Below, in pieces: positions 37,588 through 46,296 of a stretch of DNA of 64,000 nucleotides. The stretch's first letter is position 1. The number at the start of each line of letters is the position of its first letter. Origin of the DNA: Hungatella hathewayi. GTDB lineage: Bacteria; Bacillota; Clostridia; Lachnospirales; Lachnospiraceae. The notes beneath the pieces were generated by a model. The model saw nothing but the letters and a program-made list of their open reading frames with translations, was not told the origin of the DNA and made no database searches. The stretch lies in contig CP102274.1 in assembly GCA_025149285.1 (NCBI GenBank), forward strand, positions 4,118,001-4,182,000. The letters run 5' to 3'. A program made the position numbers and the translations under genes.

Positions 37588-38376
37588 TTAAACAATAACC
37601 TTAACCGGACATTTCGCCGCGCACTTCCCGCAGTTGGTACACTTCTCATAGTCGATTACCGCCACATTATTATCCATGTGGATGGCATCGAACTCACACT
37701 GCTTCGTGCATAAGGTACAGGCGATACAGCCTGATTCACATTTTGCCTTTACATCTTTGCCCTTGTCATGGGAGCTGCACTGAACGAGGTGCTCCGCCGT
37801 ATACGGCACGAGCTCGATCAAATGGTTCGGACAGGAGGCCACACATTTGCCGCAGGCCACACATTTCTCCTTATCGACAACAGCCACACCGTCAACCACG
37901 TGAATGGCGTCAAAGGCGCAGGCCTTCACACAGGAGCCATATCCCATACAGCCGTAGACGCAGGCTTTCTCTCCGGCGCCCGGTACGACTGTGATCTTCC
38001 TGCAGTCGTCCATACCGTAATAGTTGTACTGAACCTTCGTCTTATCGCAGGTACCTTTACACTTTACAAAAGCCACTTTCTTCACTGCGTTTCCGCCGTC
38101 CACACCCATGATGGCGCCGATTCTGCCCGCTGCCGCTGCTCCGCCTACCGGACAGGCATCCACGGCCGCTTCACCGGCGGCGATTGCCTTAGCCAGAGCG
38201 TCACAGCCCGCATATCCGCAGCCGCCGCAGTTATTGCCCGGCAGCTCATTGCGCACGAGAATCTCTTTTTCATCTGTTTCTACTTTAAATTTTTCGCTGG
38301 CCACACCTAAGAAGACACCAATCAGAATACCGAGGATCCCTACTACGGCTGCCGCTATGATAATACCTGTTATCAT
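37588..38376 (-). CDS. rnfB: Rnf complex subunit B, Fe-S protein
   Basis: The 262-residue protein has one N-terminal membrane helix (about 1-25), the RnfB four-cysteine cluster CGGCGYAGCDALAKAI, a central region with VYGCMGYGSCVKAC, and 4Fe-4S ferredoxin motifs CVACGKCVASC, CIACTLCTKQC and CTNCGKCAAKC. It is thought to receive electrons from ferredoxin and pass them into the membrane complex. It is the last gene of the rnf operon, 15 bp after rnfA, and is followed by a terminator. Confidence 0.97.
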   Translation of the reverse strand: MITGIIIAAAVVGILGILIGVFLGVASEKFKVETDEKEILVRNELPGNNCGGCGYAGCDALAKAIAAGEAAVDACPVGGAAAAGRIGAIMGVDGGNAVKKVAFVKCKGTCDKTKVQYNYYGMDDCRKITVVPGAGEKACVYGCMGYGSCVKACAFDAIHVVDGVAVVDKEKCVACGKCVASCPNHLIELVPYTAEHLVQCSSHDKGKDVKAKCESGCIACTLCTKQCEFDAIHMDNNVAVIDYEKCTNCGKCAAKCPVKVIV

Positions 38377-38391
38377 TTTCGTCTCCTCCCC

Positions 38392-38967
38392 CTAAATTAA
38401 TCCGGAAAATCCGAAAAACGCGATTGCCATCAGTCCCGCGGTGATGAGCACGATCGGCGATCCCTGGAAGGAATACGGAACATCGTTATGCTCAATTTTC
38501 TCGCGCACACCGGCCAGCATTACGATGGCGATGGTAAATCCAACGGAAGTACCGACGCCGTTGATCACGCTCTCTAAAATGCTGTAAGACTTCTGTACGT
38601 TGGTTAATGCCACACCGAGTACGGCACAGTTGGTCGTAATCAGGGGCAGATACACGCCCAGCGCCTCATAGAGCGGCGGCATGGACTTCTTTAAGAACAT
38701 CTCCACAAACTGCACGAGTGCGGCGATGACCAGGATAAACACAATAGTCTGTAAGAATTCCAGGTTTAAGCTGACCAGAATCCCCTTGTAAATCACGCTT
38801 GTTACAAACGATGCGATGGTAATTACGAAAATAACGGCTGCGCCCATGCCTGCAGAAGTTTTTACGTTCTTGGAAACGCCAAGGAATGGACATAAACCGA
38901 GGAACTGGCTTAAGACTACGTTATTCACGAGTGCTGAGCCGACCGCGATTAAAAACAATTCTTTCAT
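38392..38967 (-). CDS. rnfA: Rnf complex subunit A, membrane protein
   Basis: The 191-residue protein has six membrane helices and the conserved stretches LFLIAVGSALVNNVVLSQFL and ITTNCAVLGVAL with the cluster-forming Cys. It forms with RnfE the core that carries electrons across the membrane. The gene is 12 bp after rnfE. Confidence 0.97.
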   Translation of the reverse strand: MKELFLIAVGSALVNNVVLSQFLGLCPFLGVSKNVKTSAGMGAAVIFVITIASFVTSVIYKGILVSLNLEFLQTIVFILVIAALVQFVEMFLKKSMPPLYEALGVYLPLITTNCAVLGVALTNVQKSYSILESVINGVGTSVGFTIAIVMLAGVREKIEHNDVPYSFQGSPIVLITAGLMAIAFFGFSGLI

Positions 38968-38979
38968 CTATCCATCCTC

Positions 38980-39771
38980 CTATTCTTCTTTTTTCGAGGT
39001 AGCGGCCTTTAATTCCGCTTCCTTCTTAGCCAGGTCGGCTTTCTTCGATGCCAGGGCATCCTCCTCTGCCTGTCTCTTTCTTGTCTCCAGAATCTCATGG
39101 TTGGACATACAGGAAGAGCCGGAACAGTTCATACAGTCGCCGCCGCACGCCAGTCTGGACTGGGGAACGGAACCGTTGGTGGCCGATGGAGCCTTGAACT
39201 TATTCTGGAGCGCTGTTAAGACAGCCAGCACGAAGAACGCGCCCGGAGCCAGAATAAAGATGGAAATATGGAAATCCTCCGGAATAATCACATGTCCGAA
39301 GAATGCGCCCGCTCCCAGGATCTCACGCACGAGACCGATACAGGTTAAGGCGACGGTAAATCCAAGACCCATGCCGATTCCGTCGAAGGTAGATGCCATC
39401 ACCGGATTCTTGGAGGCGTATGACTCCGCACGGCCAAGGATGATACAGTTTACCACGATTAACGGAATATAGATACCCAGAGCCGCATTTAAACTTGGCA
39501 CGTAGGCCTGTAAAAGCAGCTGCACGATGGTAACAAGGGTTGCCACGATGACGATGTACGCAGGAATCCTGACACGGTCGGGAATAATCTTGCGAAGCGC
39601 CGCGATGAGCATATTGGAAAACATCAAAACCACGGTTGTGGAAAGTCCCATACCCAGTCCGTTGACGGCCGAAGTCGTTACGGCCAGCGTCGGACACATG
39701 CCCAGCATCAGGACGAAGGTAGGGTTCTCTTTTACGATGCCGTTATATAAACGTTCTGTACATTTATTCAT
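38980..39771 (-). CDS. rnfE: Rnf complex subunit E, membrane protein with charged tail
   Basis: The 263-residue protein has six helices (MNKCTERLYNGIVKENPTFV, IVVNCIILGRAES). The C-terminus beyond about residue 205 is a soluble extension with a Cys-rich stretch (CGGDCMNCSGSSC) followed by a Lys/Glu/Ala-rich helix. The tail is not needed in the basic family plan and may bind a metal or partner. It is paralogous to RnfA and encoded 11 bp after rnfG. Confidence 0.95.
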   Translation of the reverse strand: MNKCTERLYNGIVKENPTFVLMLGMCPTLAVTTSAVNGLGMGLSTTVVLMFSNMLIAALRKIIPDRVRIPAYIVIVATLVTIVQLLLQAYVPSLNAALGIYIPLIVVNCIILGRAESYASKNPVMASTFDGIGMGLGFTVALTCIGLVREILGAGAFFGHVIIPEDFHISIFILAPGAFFVLAVLTALQNKFKAPSATNGSVPQSRLACGGDCMNCSGSSCMSNHEILETRKRQAEEDALASKKADLAKKEAELKAATSKKEE

Positions 39772-39782
39772 GATCCCACCTC

Positions 39783-40403
39783 CTATTGCGGTATGCAGTT
39801 AGCTGCGAAGTAAAGAGCCGCATCTACTGCATGAGTCACTGCGTTTGAAGTGATGGTCGCACCGCTGATCGCGTTGATCTCGGAATCGGAAGTGCTGCCC
39901 GTCTTCGTCACAGTAAATTCTTCAACTGTCTTATCTTTGTACTGATCCTTGAATGCAGGCTCTGTCGCCTTCATGCCAAGACCCGGTGTATCGCTGATCT
40001 CCAGCAGCTCCACGCCGGTAATCTTTCCTTCGTTTGTAATACCGACGGAAACCTTGACGGTACCGCCGTAGCTGTCGTCAGAAGAAGCCGTTATAATATG
40101 GCCGATCACATTGCCGGAAGCGTCTACCGCCTTTAATGCCACGGTCACCTCCACATTGCCGTACTCAGGCTTCTGTTCCTTCAAAGTCTCCTTTGAAAGC
40201 ACTACCTGATCCTGAATCGCCTGGTCAAACAGGAAATCTGTCGCATCCGGATAGGCCATCTGATATTTATGAAGGCTTTCCTTTGCCTCAGCCATCTGAA
40301 TCGGCACCTTGGTGATCTGATACACAGCGCCGAGAAGCAGACCGGAAATCAGGGTAATTGCAAATAAAATCCATGCGTCTTTCATGAATCCGCCTTTTTT
40401 CAT
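39783..40403 (-). CDS. rnfG: Rnf complex subunit G, covalent flavin protein
   Basis: The 206-residue protein has an N-terminal helix (AWILFAITLISGLLLGAVYQ) and an extracytoplasmic FMN-binding domain with SGATITSNAV, where the Thr carries FMN through a phosphoester bond. The start at 40403 follows GGAGGGCAAGTAAG and sits just after the rnfD stop; a longer frame extends into rnfD and was rejected. Confidence 0.95.
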   Translation of the reverse strand: MKKGGFMKDAWILFAITLISGLLLGAVYQITKVPIQMAEAKESLHKYQMAYPDATDFLFDQAIQDQVVLSKETLKEQKPEYGNVEVTVALKAVDASGNVIGHIITASSDDSYGGTVKVSVGITNEGKITGVELLEISDTPGLGMKATEPAFKDQYKDKTVEEFTVTKTGSTSDSEINAISGATITSNAVTHAVDAALYFAANCIPQ

Positions 40404-40404
40404 C

Positions 40405-41328
40405 TTACTTGCCCTCCTTTCCAAACGCCTTTGGAAGGGTAATCTTCTCAATCAGCGGCACCAGAATATTGCTGATGATAATCGCATAGGAAACGCCCTC
40501 TGCGGATCCTCCAAACAAACGGAAAAGTCCGGTCAGCACACCTAAGAGAATACCGAACAGGATCTGTCCCTTCGGTGTAATCGGGCTGGTCACATAATCG
40601 GTAGCCATAAAGAACGCACCGAAGATGATACCGCCGCCGCATAAGTGAGCGAGAACATATGTGAAATCCTGCTGTCCGAAAATAAACACGAAGACAGCAA
40701 AGGTGATTAAGTAGGCCGCCGGAATCCGGATGGTAATGACCTTCTTGATTAATAAGTAAGCTGCACCGATCAGCAGGGCGATCACGGATACCTCGCCGAT
40801 GGTTCCCGGTATTTTACCGATGAACATGGCCGGAATATCCACTGCCTGGCCTGCCTTTAAGGCTGCGAGCGGTGTGGGGCTTACTACCACATCATTGTAT
40901 GTGAAGGTAGTCATCTTGCCCGCAAATGCAATAAGTAAGAAACATCTGGCCGCCAGAGCCGGGTTCATGAAGTTCTGGCCAAGGCCGCCGTATAACTGCT
41001 TTACAACAATAATAGCGAAGATACCGCCCAGTACCGGAATCCACAGCGGGATGCCTGGCGGCATGTTGAGCGCCAGGATCATACCCGTTACCAGGGCGCT
41101 TCCGTCGCTGATCGTTACCGGTTTTCCCATGAGCGTCTCATACACGTATTCGCTGAGCACACAGGAGAGTACTGTTGCAAGAATCACAAGTGCCGCTTTT
41201 ATTCCGAACTGATATACACCATACGCAGTCGCAGGAATCATGGCAATCGCAACATCCAGCATGATATTACTTGTTGTTACCTGGTCCCTGACATGAGGTG
41301 ATGATGATACGTTTAATAATTTACTCAT
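40405..41328 (-). CDS. rnfD: Rnf complex subunit D, membrane flavin protein
   Basis: The 307-residue protein has about nine helices. It starts SKLLNVSSSPHVRDQVTTSN, has GGLGQNFMNPALAARC and, in FMATDYVTSPITPKGQ, the Thr expected to carry covalent FMN. It belongs to the NqrB/RnfD family and lies between rnfC and rnfG. Confidence 0.97.
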   Translation of the reverse strand: MSKLLNVSSSPHVRDQVTTSNIMLDVAIAMIPATAYGVYQFGIKAALVILATVLSCVLSEYVYETLMGKPVTISDGSALVTGMILALNMPPGIPLWIPVLGGIFAIIVVKQLYGGLGQNFMNPALAARCFLLIAFAGKMTTFTYNDVVVSPTPLAALKAGQAVDIPAMFIGKIPGTIGEVSVIALLIGAAYLLIKKVITIRIPAAYLITFAVFVFIFGQQDFTYVLAHLCGGGIIFGAFFMATDYVTSPITPKGQILFGILLGVLTGLFRLFGGSAEGVSYAIIISNILVPLIEKITLPKAFGKEGK

Positions 41329-41339
41329 TCTTCACCCTC

Positions 41340-42662
41340 CTACGCTTTCTTTCTGCTTGCCGCAACCACTTTACGCATTTCCTTAAAGGCCTGGGTTAAA
41401 GGTCTCTTTGCAGGACACACATACGTACAGCAGCCGCATTCGCAGCATTCCATACCATTCAATGCGGTAAAACGCTCGATATCGGAACGTTCCGCCGCGT
41501 CCATCATCATCTGGGGAACCACATGGCTCGGACAGACACTTACGCATCTTCCGCAGCGGATACAGGCGGAAGGAGCATGAACTGCCACCTCATCCTTTGT
41601 CATAGCTGTAAGTGCGGATGAGGTCTTCGTCACCGGGATCTCCAGGTTAAACAGCGCCTGTCCCATCATAGGGCCGCCGGAAATCACTTTTTCCGGTTCT
41701 GTCTTAAAGCCACCGGAAGCCTCTAAGAGCTCTTTGTAGCTGGTTCCAACCCGCACACTGTAGTTCTGCGGGCTGGCAATCGCATCTCCCGTCACGGTAA
41801 TGATCCTGCGGATCAGAGGAGTTGTCTTGCAGACCGCATTATAAATAGAAATAACCGTATCCACGTTGTCCACGATACAGCCGGCGTCAGCCGGAAGCAT
41901 GGAGGAATTGATCTTTCTGCCTGTAACCGCATAGATCAGGGAACGCTCACCGCCCTGAGGGTACTTGGTGAGGAGCGGACATACCGTAATTCTCGGTTCA
42001 TCCTTGACCAGCTCCGTCATCTTTTTGATAGCCTCCGGTTTGTTGTTCTCAATACCGATGACCCCTTTGGCGTTGTCGAACAGCGAAAGGATGACGTTTA
42101 ATCCCTTGACAATGCTTTCCGGTTCTTCCAGCATCATGCGGTAATCCGAAGTCAGATACGGTTCACACTCCGCGCCGTTTACGATGATCGTGTCAATCGC
42201 GGACTCATCCTTTGGCGTCAGCTTAACATGGGTCGGGAAACCTGCTCCTCCCAGACCAACGATGCCTGCCTCTTTTACAATATTACGGATCTCTTCCTTG
42301 GATAAAGTCTTCGGATCACGGTCCCTGCCGAAGCCCTCCACCGTCTCATATTTGCCATCATTCTCTACAATGATGGAAGGCACCATGGCGCCGTTTGCAA
42401 CCATTCTCGGTTCCAGAGCCTTCACCGTTCCGGAAACGGAACTGATGACGCAGGCCGATATAAATCCGCCCGGCTCACCGATCTTCTGTCCAACTAATAC
42501 ATGGTCGCCCTTCGCCACAAGTGGCTTCGCCGGCGCGCCAATATGCTGGGACAGCGGGAAAACCATCTCGCCTTTTGGCTGCAGTACCGATACTGGTTTA
42601 CTCTCCGACAGTTCCTTCCCCTCGTAAGGGTGGATGCCGCCTTTAAATGTAGCCAAACCCAT
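41340..42662 (-). CDS. rnfC: Rnf complex subunit C, NADH-binding Fe-S protein
   Basis: The 440-residue cytoplasmic subunit has the RnfC N-terminal barrel (FKGGIHPYEGKELSESKP), an NADH/FMN-binding Rossmann-like domain (IVGLGGAGFPTHVKL, IVNGAECEPYLTSDYR), an SLBB domain, and two C-terminal 4Fe-4S motifs (CIRCGRCVSVC and CCECGCCTYVC). It exchanges electrons with NAD. The complex couples ferredoxin oxidation to NAD reduction and ion export. First gene of the operon. Confidence 0.97.
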   Translation of the reverse strand: MGLATFKGGIHPYEGKELSESKPVSVLQPKGEMVFPLSQHIGAPAKPLVAKGDHVLVGQKIGEPGGFISACVISSVSGTVKALEPRMVANGAMVPSIIVENDGKYETVEGFGRDRDPKTLSKEEIRNIVKEAGIVGLGGAGFPTHVKLTPKDESAIDTIIVNGAECEPYLTSDYRMMLEEPESIVKGLNVILSLFDNAKGVIGIENNKPEAIKKMTELVKDEPRITVCPLLTKYPQGGERSLIYAVTGRKINSSMLPADAGCIVDNVDTVISIYNAVCKTTPLIRRIITVTGDAIASPQNYSVRVGTSYKELLEASGGFKTEPEKVISGGPMMGQALFNLEIPVTKTSSALTAMTKDEVAVHAPSACIRCGRCVSVCPSHVVPQMMMDAAERSDIERFTALNGMECCECGCCTYVCPAKRPLTQAFKEMRKVVAASRKKA

Positions 42663-42737
42663 CTAACTAACCCTCTTTCTATACATTCTTAATCTCTCCC
42701 GGCAAAATATCGCAACCTCAATTTTGCCATCTTGTAC

Positions 42738-42766
42738 AGTATAACATAATTCAGGAATCGAAACAA
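42738..42766 (-). promoter_or_regulatory. Candidate promoter of the rnf operon
   Basis: On the - strand TTGTTT (42766-42761) and TATACT (42743-42738) are 17 bp apart, with a TG one base before the -10 (extended -10). Confidence 0.6.
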
Positions 42767-43088
42767 TTGAAACTTACACATTGTATACTGTGTTCTTTAT
42801 GGAAATTCTTCCATTTATCAGATAAATGCAGGGTAGATTTGTCTCCAATCCCTGTTAATTTTATGACAAAACTTATTAACCCAGGTTATGTTATGTATTT
42901 ATATAAATACAATCATCTTAAAATATTTCTGCCGCAGTGCCGCCGTTTCCCTTTTTATTCGACAAATCCGTTCTGCTCTGCCGGTTACTATTGTGAAATT
43001 TTTATTCATTTCTCCAATTTTCTTTCAGAAAGGACGAAAGAAACCAAATATTTTTTAAGGTCATCGAGGCAGTTATATATTAGAAAAT
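42767..43088. other. AT-rich spacer without recognisable gene
   Basis: Between the rnf promoter and the cutC stop codon I see no supported gene, RNA or strong hairpin. A + strand ORF of 114 codons crosses it but has no ribosome binding site and reads as low-complexity, Phe/Tyr-rich sequence that runs into cutC. Confidence 0.5.
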
Positions 43089-43850
43089 TTAATAAATATC
43101 CAGCTTCCTGACTGCCGCAAGCAGTTCTGCCACCTTGTCCCGGGCTACCACCTCAAAACACGATGCATGGTCAGAATCCGCATAGGAATACGACACTTCC
43201 TCCCCCACCGTAGTTGGATCGGCGATCCAGTCCTTACAGGAACTGTGAAGCTGCCGGACGCCCGTTTTTTCCGCCAGTTCTCCCGCATTTCCCGCATGGA
43301 TGCCGCTGCCGGCCAGTATCTCGATTCGCTCCCCAAACCGTTCCTGCAGTTCCTTTAGCAGTCTCCAGCCATCGGGGGCCTTACTTTTCAGTCCGCTGGT
43401 CAGAATCCGGTCAACCCCCAGCGAAATCAGCTGCTCCGCCGCCTGAAACGGATCCTTCACACAGTCGAAGGCCCGATGGAATACGGCTTCTCCGCCTTTG
43501 TCCTTAATGGCCTTCACCATCAGCTCCGTCTGAGATAAATCAATGGTTCCGTCCGCCTTCAGGCACCCGAATGCAATTCCGTCCGCCCCGTGTCCCATCA
43601 TCATCTGACAGTCAAAAAACATCTGTTTAAAATCAGACACGCCATAACAGAAACCGGCGCCCCGCGGTCTCGCCATGGCGATTACCTTTAAGGGTGTTTC
43701 CCGTTTTACCAGCAGAAGCTCGGCCATGGAAGGGGTCAGCCCTCCCAGCGCCAGCGCGCTGTTTAATTCGATTCTCTCCGCGCCGCCGGCTGCCGCCTCC
43801 AGCGCGTCAAAGTAACTCCCGCAGCAGATTTCCACCGTAATTTGTCCCAT
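43089..43850 (-). CDS. cutC: CutC family protein
   Basis: The 253-residue TIM-barrel protein starts MGQITVEICCGSYFDALEAA and contains RIELNSALALGGLTPS, MARPRGAGFCYG and GVDRILTSGLKSKAPDG, all typical of PF03932. It was named for copper homeostasis in E. coli, but a copper role is disputed and the reaction is unknown. The start at 43850 follows AAGGAAGGAAAGC; an upstream in-frame extension is unlikely. It stands alone between rnf and the PadR operon. Confidence 0.9.
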   Translation of the reverse strand: MGQITVEICCGSYFDALEAAAGGAERIELNSALALGGLTPSMAELLLVKRETPLKVIAMARPRGAGFCYGVSDFKQMFFDCQMMMGHGADGIAFGCLKADGTIDLSQTELMVKAIKDKGGEAVFHRAFDCVKDPFQAAEQLISLGVDRILTSGLKSKAPDGWRLLKELQERFGERIEILAGSGIHAGNAGELAEKTGVRQLHSSCKDWIADPTTVGEEVSYSYADSDHASCFEVVARDKVAELLAAVRKLDIY

Positions 43851-43994
43851 GCTTTCCTTCCTTTCTCCATTGGCTTCTGCCGGAAAGAGTGCGCATTTTC
43901 CCAGCCTGCGCCTCTCCTCCGGTTCGTGTACGCCACACAGAGACAGTATATCAGGTTGAAAATGCCCTGTCAATTTTTACGGCAGTTCCTGACG

Positions 43995-44032
43995 CAGGAA
44001 AAAGAGGCAGATACGCTCCGCCTCTTTTTCCT
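43995..44032. terminator. Bidirectional terminator between cutC and the DUF4097 gene
   Basis: AGGAAAAAGAGGC pairs with GCCTCTTTTTCCT over 13 bp with a short loop. The A/T runs lie within the stem. Confidence 0.75.
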
Positions 44033-44044
44033 GTGCCTGATCGG

Positions 44045-45118
44045 CTACTTCGTCGTAATCCGCATGGATCCGTCATTTGCCGTCATAATGATATTTTTTT
44101 CTGCTCCATTATATTCTCTTAAGTCTTCGCCCTCCAGGCTTCTGTCGTTAAGCCGGATATTGCCGTACTTCATTGTCAGATCGTAATTATACTCTGTCTC
44201 CGTGCCAGCCAGTTCCAGTTTGATATCTCCGTACTTATTTATAAAGGTACCGTTTTTAATGTCCGCCATCTTGATATCGCAGATGCCGTCAGACTGCTCT
44301 ACGCTTAGGGAATCCGCCGCGACCGCGCTGCTTTTGATACTTCCGTAATTGTTAACCACGGAAATATTTTTTGATACAAGGTCCATCATGGTAATCCGGC
44401 TGTCGGATGCCTCTATATCCAGCCGGTCAGAATTAATTCTCTCCAGGCTGGTGTCTCCGTATTTGTTAATGATATCGAGTGATGTGAAGGTCCCGTCCGA
44501 GCAGCGGATCACTCCATCTGAAGCGTTGAGAAACGCTGACTCGGCCTTCACGCCGTTTAGCCTGATGCTGCCGTATTTGGATGTGAGATCCAGGGTCCCG
44601 GCATCCGGTCCGGCATAGACGACGTCGCTGTTACTGGTATAAAGTTTGACTGTATTCATGGGGGTGTTCTCCGGCACGTAGATCGTCAGACTTCCACTCT
44701 CATGTACGTCTGCTGTATTTACCACGAAAAAGCCGGCTGATCCCCATGTCTCACTGGAATTTGCATCAGGAACGCAGGTAAAGGTCAGGATTCCGTTCTT
44801 CACCGTGTATACAGGGTCCTTATCTCTTATATACAGGCTGTATTCCAGATAACAGGAATCATCTCCGGAGGGTTTTACGGTAATGCTGCCATAGTCTGCC
44901 CTGACGTCCATGGAGGTGAACGGATCAATCTCCGTTTTCTCCAGCTCTACCAGCTTCCCGGCATTCTTAGTTCTCACCTCCCGGTTGGTATAGAGCCCGC
45001 TGCGGCCGATCCAGAAGCCCGGTTCCCCGCCCATGACGAATCCGGCCAGCGACAGTCCCAGCCCGGCCACGATACAGATACCCGCTGCCGCCAGCGTACC
45101 GCGCATTACTTTATTCAT
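44045..45118 (-). CDS. DUF4097-family membrane-anchored beta-solenoid protein
   Basis: The 357-residue protein has an N-terminal membrane helix (about 7-30) and a long repeat region of alternating short strands with recurrent YGSI, YGDI and SDG turns. This matches the beta-helix-like DUF4097 family, proposed to sit on the outer face of the membrane. It overlaps the DUF1700 gene by 4 bp and belongs to the PadR-DUF1700-DUF4097 operon. The role is unknown; such operons are often linked to cell-envelope stress. Confidence 0.88.
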   Translation of the reverse strand: MNKVMRGTLAAAGICIVAGLGLSLAGFVMGGEPGFWIGRSGLYTNREVRTKNAGKLVELEKTEIDPFTSMDVRADYGSITVKPSGDDSCYLEYSLYIRDKDPVYTVKNGILTFTCVPDANSSETWGSAGFFVVNTADVHESGSLTIYVPENTPMNTVKLYTSNSDVVYAGPDAGTLDLTSKYGSIRLNGVKAESAFLNASDGVIRCSDGTFTSLDIINKYGDTSLERINSDRLDIEASDSRITMMDLVSKNISVVNNYGSIKSSAVAADSLSVEQSDGICDIKMADIKNGTFINKYGDIKLELAGTETEYNYDLTMKYGNIRLNDRSLEGEDLREYNGAEKNIIMTANDGSMRITTK

Positions 45119-45705
45119 GACTTATCCCCCCTTGTCAGCAGTCTTTTTGTAAATCCGGCCATGCCCCGGTAAATATACTTACAGCTTGCGCAGCCGGCAC
45201 AGATCAAAAGCAGTCCCACTCCAGATTCTCCCAAGGCCGTGCCCAGAATAAAGATTCCGCTGGCCATCTGGGCTGGAAGGAAATAGATTCCCGCCACAGC
45301 GCTCACGATTCCAACAGCCACAAAAACCACTCCGCAGATAAGAAGGGCCGCAAATATGGAAAAAACCATAATAACCATAGCCAGACCAAAGATGACGACA
45401 GCCAGCAAAAGCGGCAGGCCAATCGGTGCGGCGCACAGTGCCAGAAGAACGATCCAGAGTGTGGATAAGCCTTTTCTGGCAGCCTTCTCCGGTTTCGGCT
45501 CCGCCAGGCGCTTCAGTGCAACTTCCTTTACGATCTGAGCTGCAATCCCTTTTGCATCTCCCAGTTCTTCCATCACTCCCGCTTCCCGTTCCGGTCCCGC
45601 GTCATCAAAATATTCGTTATAATAGGAAAGAGCCTCCTCCCGTTCCGCCTTCGGAAGACGCTTCAGCGCCTGCTCCAGCTCCTTCATATACTCATTCCTG
45701 TTCAT
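45115..45705 (-). CDS. DUF1700-family membrane protein
   Basis: The 196-residue protein begins MNRNEYMKELEQALKRLPKA, with the EREEALSYYNEYFDDAG helix that defines the HAAS/DUF1700 family. Four or so hydrophobic helices follow (about 90-185). The cytoplasmic HAAS helix region is thought to interact with PadR-type regulators. GGAGGTGAACAGG precedes ATG 45705. It overlaps the PadR gene by 14 bp and the DUF4097 gene by 4 bp. Confidence 0.9.
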   Translation of the reverse strand: MNRNEYMKELEQALKRLPKAEREEALSYYNEYFDDAGPEREAGVMEELGDAKGIAAQIVKEVALKRLAEPKPEKAARKGLSTLWIVLLALCAAPIGLPLLLAVVIFGLAMVIMVFSIFAALLICGVVFVAVGIVSAVAGIYFLPAQMASGIFILGTALGESGVGLLLICAGCASCKYIYRGMAGFTKRLLTRGDKS

Positions 45706-46018
45706 CCTGTTCACCTCCGACGAGAATTTCATCCGCTGCAGCTTTAAACTCGTCCCACTCTTTCCTGTAGAACGCAAGCCGTCTTCTGCCTTCCTCTGTA
45801 ATCCTGTAGTATCTCCTGTTTCTTCCCTGGTACTCCTGATCGTATGTCTCCAGCAGCCCGGCCTCCAAAAGCCGCTTCAAAACCGGGTACAGGGAGGACT
45901 CCTTCTGGCTCGCGATGCTTTTAAGCCGCTGGGCAATCATATAGCCGTATGCATCTTCGCCCTCCGCAATCGCCAGTACCATGGCATCCAGCAGCGCCGG
46001 CGTCAACTGATACACCAT
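45692..46018 (-). CDS. PadR-family transcriptional regulator
   Basis: The 108-residue winged-helix protein (QLTPALLDAMVLAIAEGEDA, YGYMIAQRLKS, LYPVLKRLLEAGLLE, RRYYRITEEGRRRL) is a short PadR of the type paired with HAAS/DUF1700 proteins. It is the first gene of a three-gene overlapping operon. Its promoter is a perfect consensus with a palindrome across the -10 box, so autorepression is likely. AGGAGGCGGG precedes ATG 46018. Confidence 0.93.
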   Translation of the reverse strand: MVYQLTPALLDAMVLAIAEGEDAYGYMIAQRLKSIASQKESSLYPVLKRLLEAGLLETYDQEYQGRNRRYYRITEEGRRRLAFYRKEWDEFKAAADEILVGGEQDEQE

Positions 46019-46084
46019 CTCATCCCGCCTCCTCTCCTCACCTCTGATCCTTCTGTAAGATCCGGCGTATATATTTCATTTTCC

Positions 46085-46116
46085 TATATTATATTTCATA
46101 TAATATATATTGTCAA
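46085..46116 (-). promoter_or_regulatory. Consensus promoter and palindrome of the PadR operon
   Basis: On the - strand TTGACA (46116-46111) and TATAAT (46093-46088) are exactly 17 bp apart. TATATTATAT and ATATAATATA (46085-46107, 3-bp centre) form a perfect palindrome over the -10 box. Confidence 0.85.
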
Positions 46117-46194
46117 CGTATATATCTAATAATAAACTATGCTTTTTCTTAAGTAATTCTAAAGCTTTGAAAGGACACCGGCTGCCTCCGCCGC

Positions 46195-46244
46195 AAAAAA
46201 AGCAGACGGGACGCTGCCGTATACCGGCTTCGCGTCCGTCTGCT
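46195..46244 (-). terminator. Terminator of the ABC exporter operon
   Basis: On the - strand GCAGACGGACGC pairs with GCGTCCCGTCTGC (one bulged C) and is followed by seven T. Confidence 0.85.
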
Positions 46245-46296
46245 TCCTGTCTGATTCATCTGTATTTATTTATGCGCCGTGCTGTAGCCAAGGCCG

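Noticed and set aside
42767..43111. 114-codon + strand ORF between rnfC and cutC
   Set aside because: No ribosome binding site, low-complexity AT-rich translation, and overlap with the cutC end.
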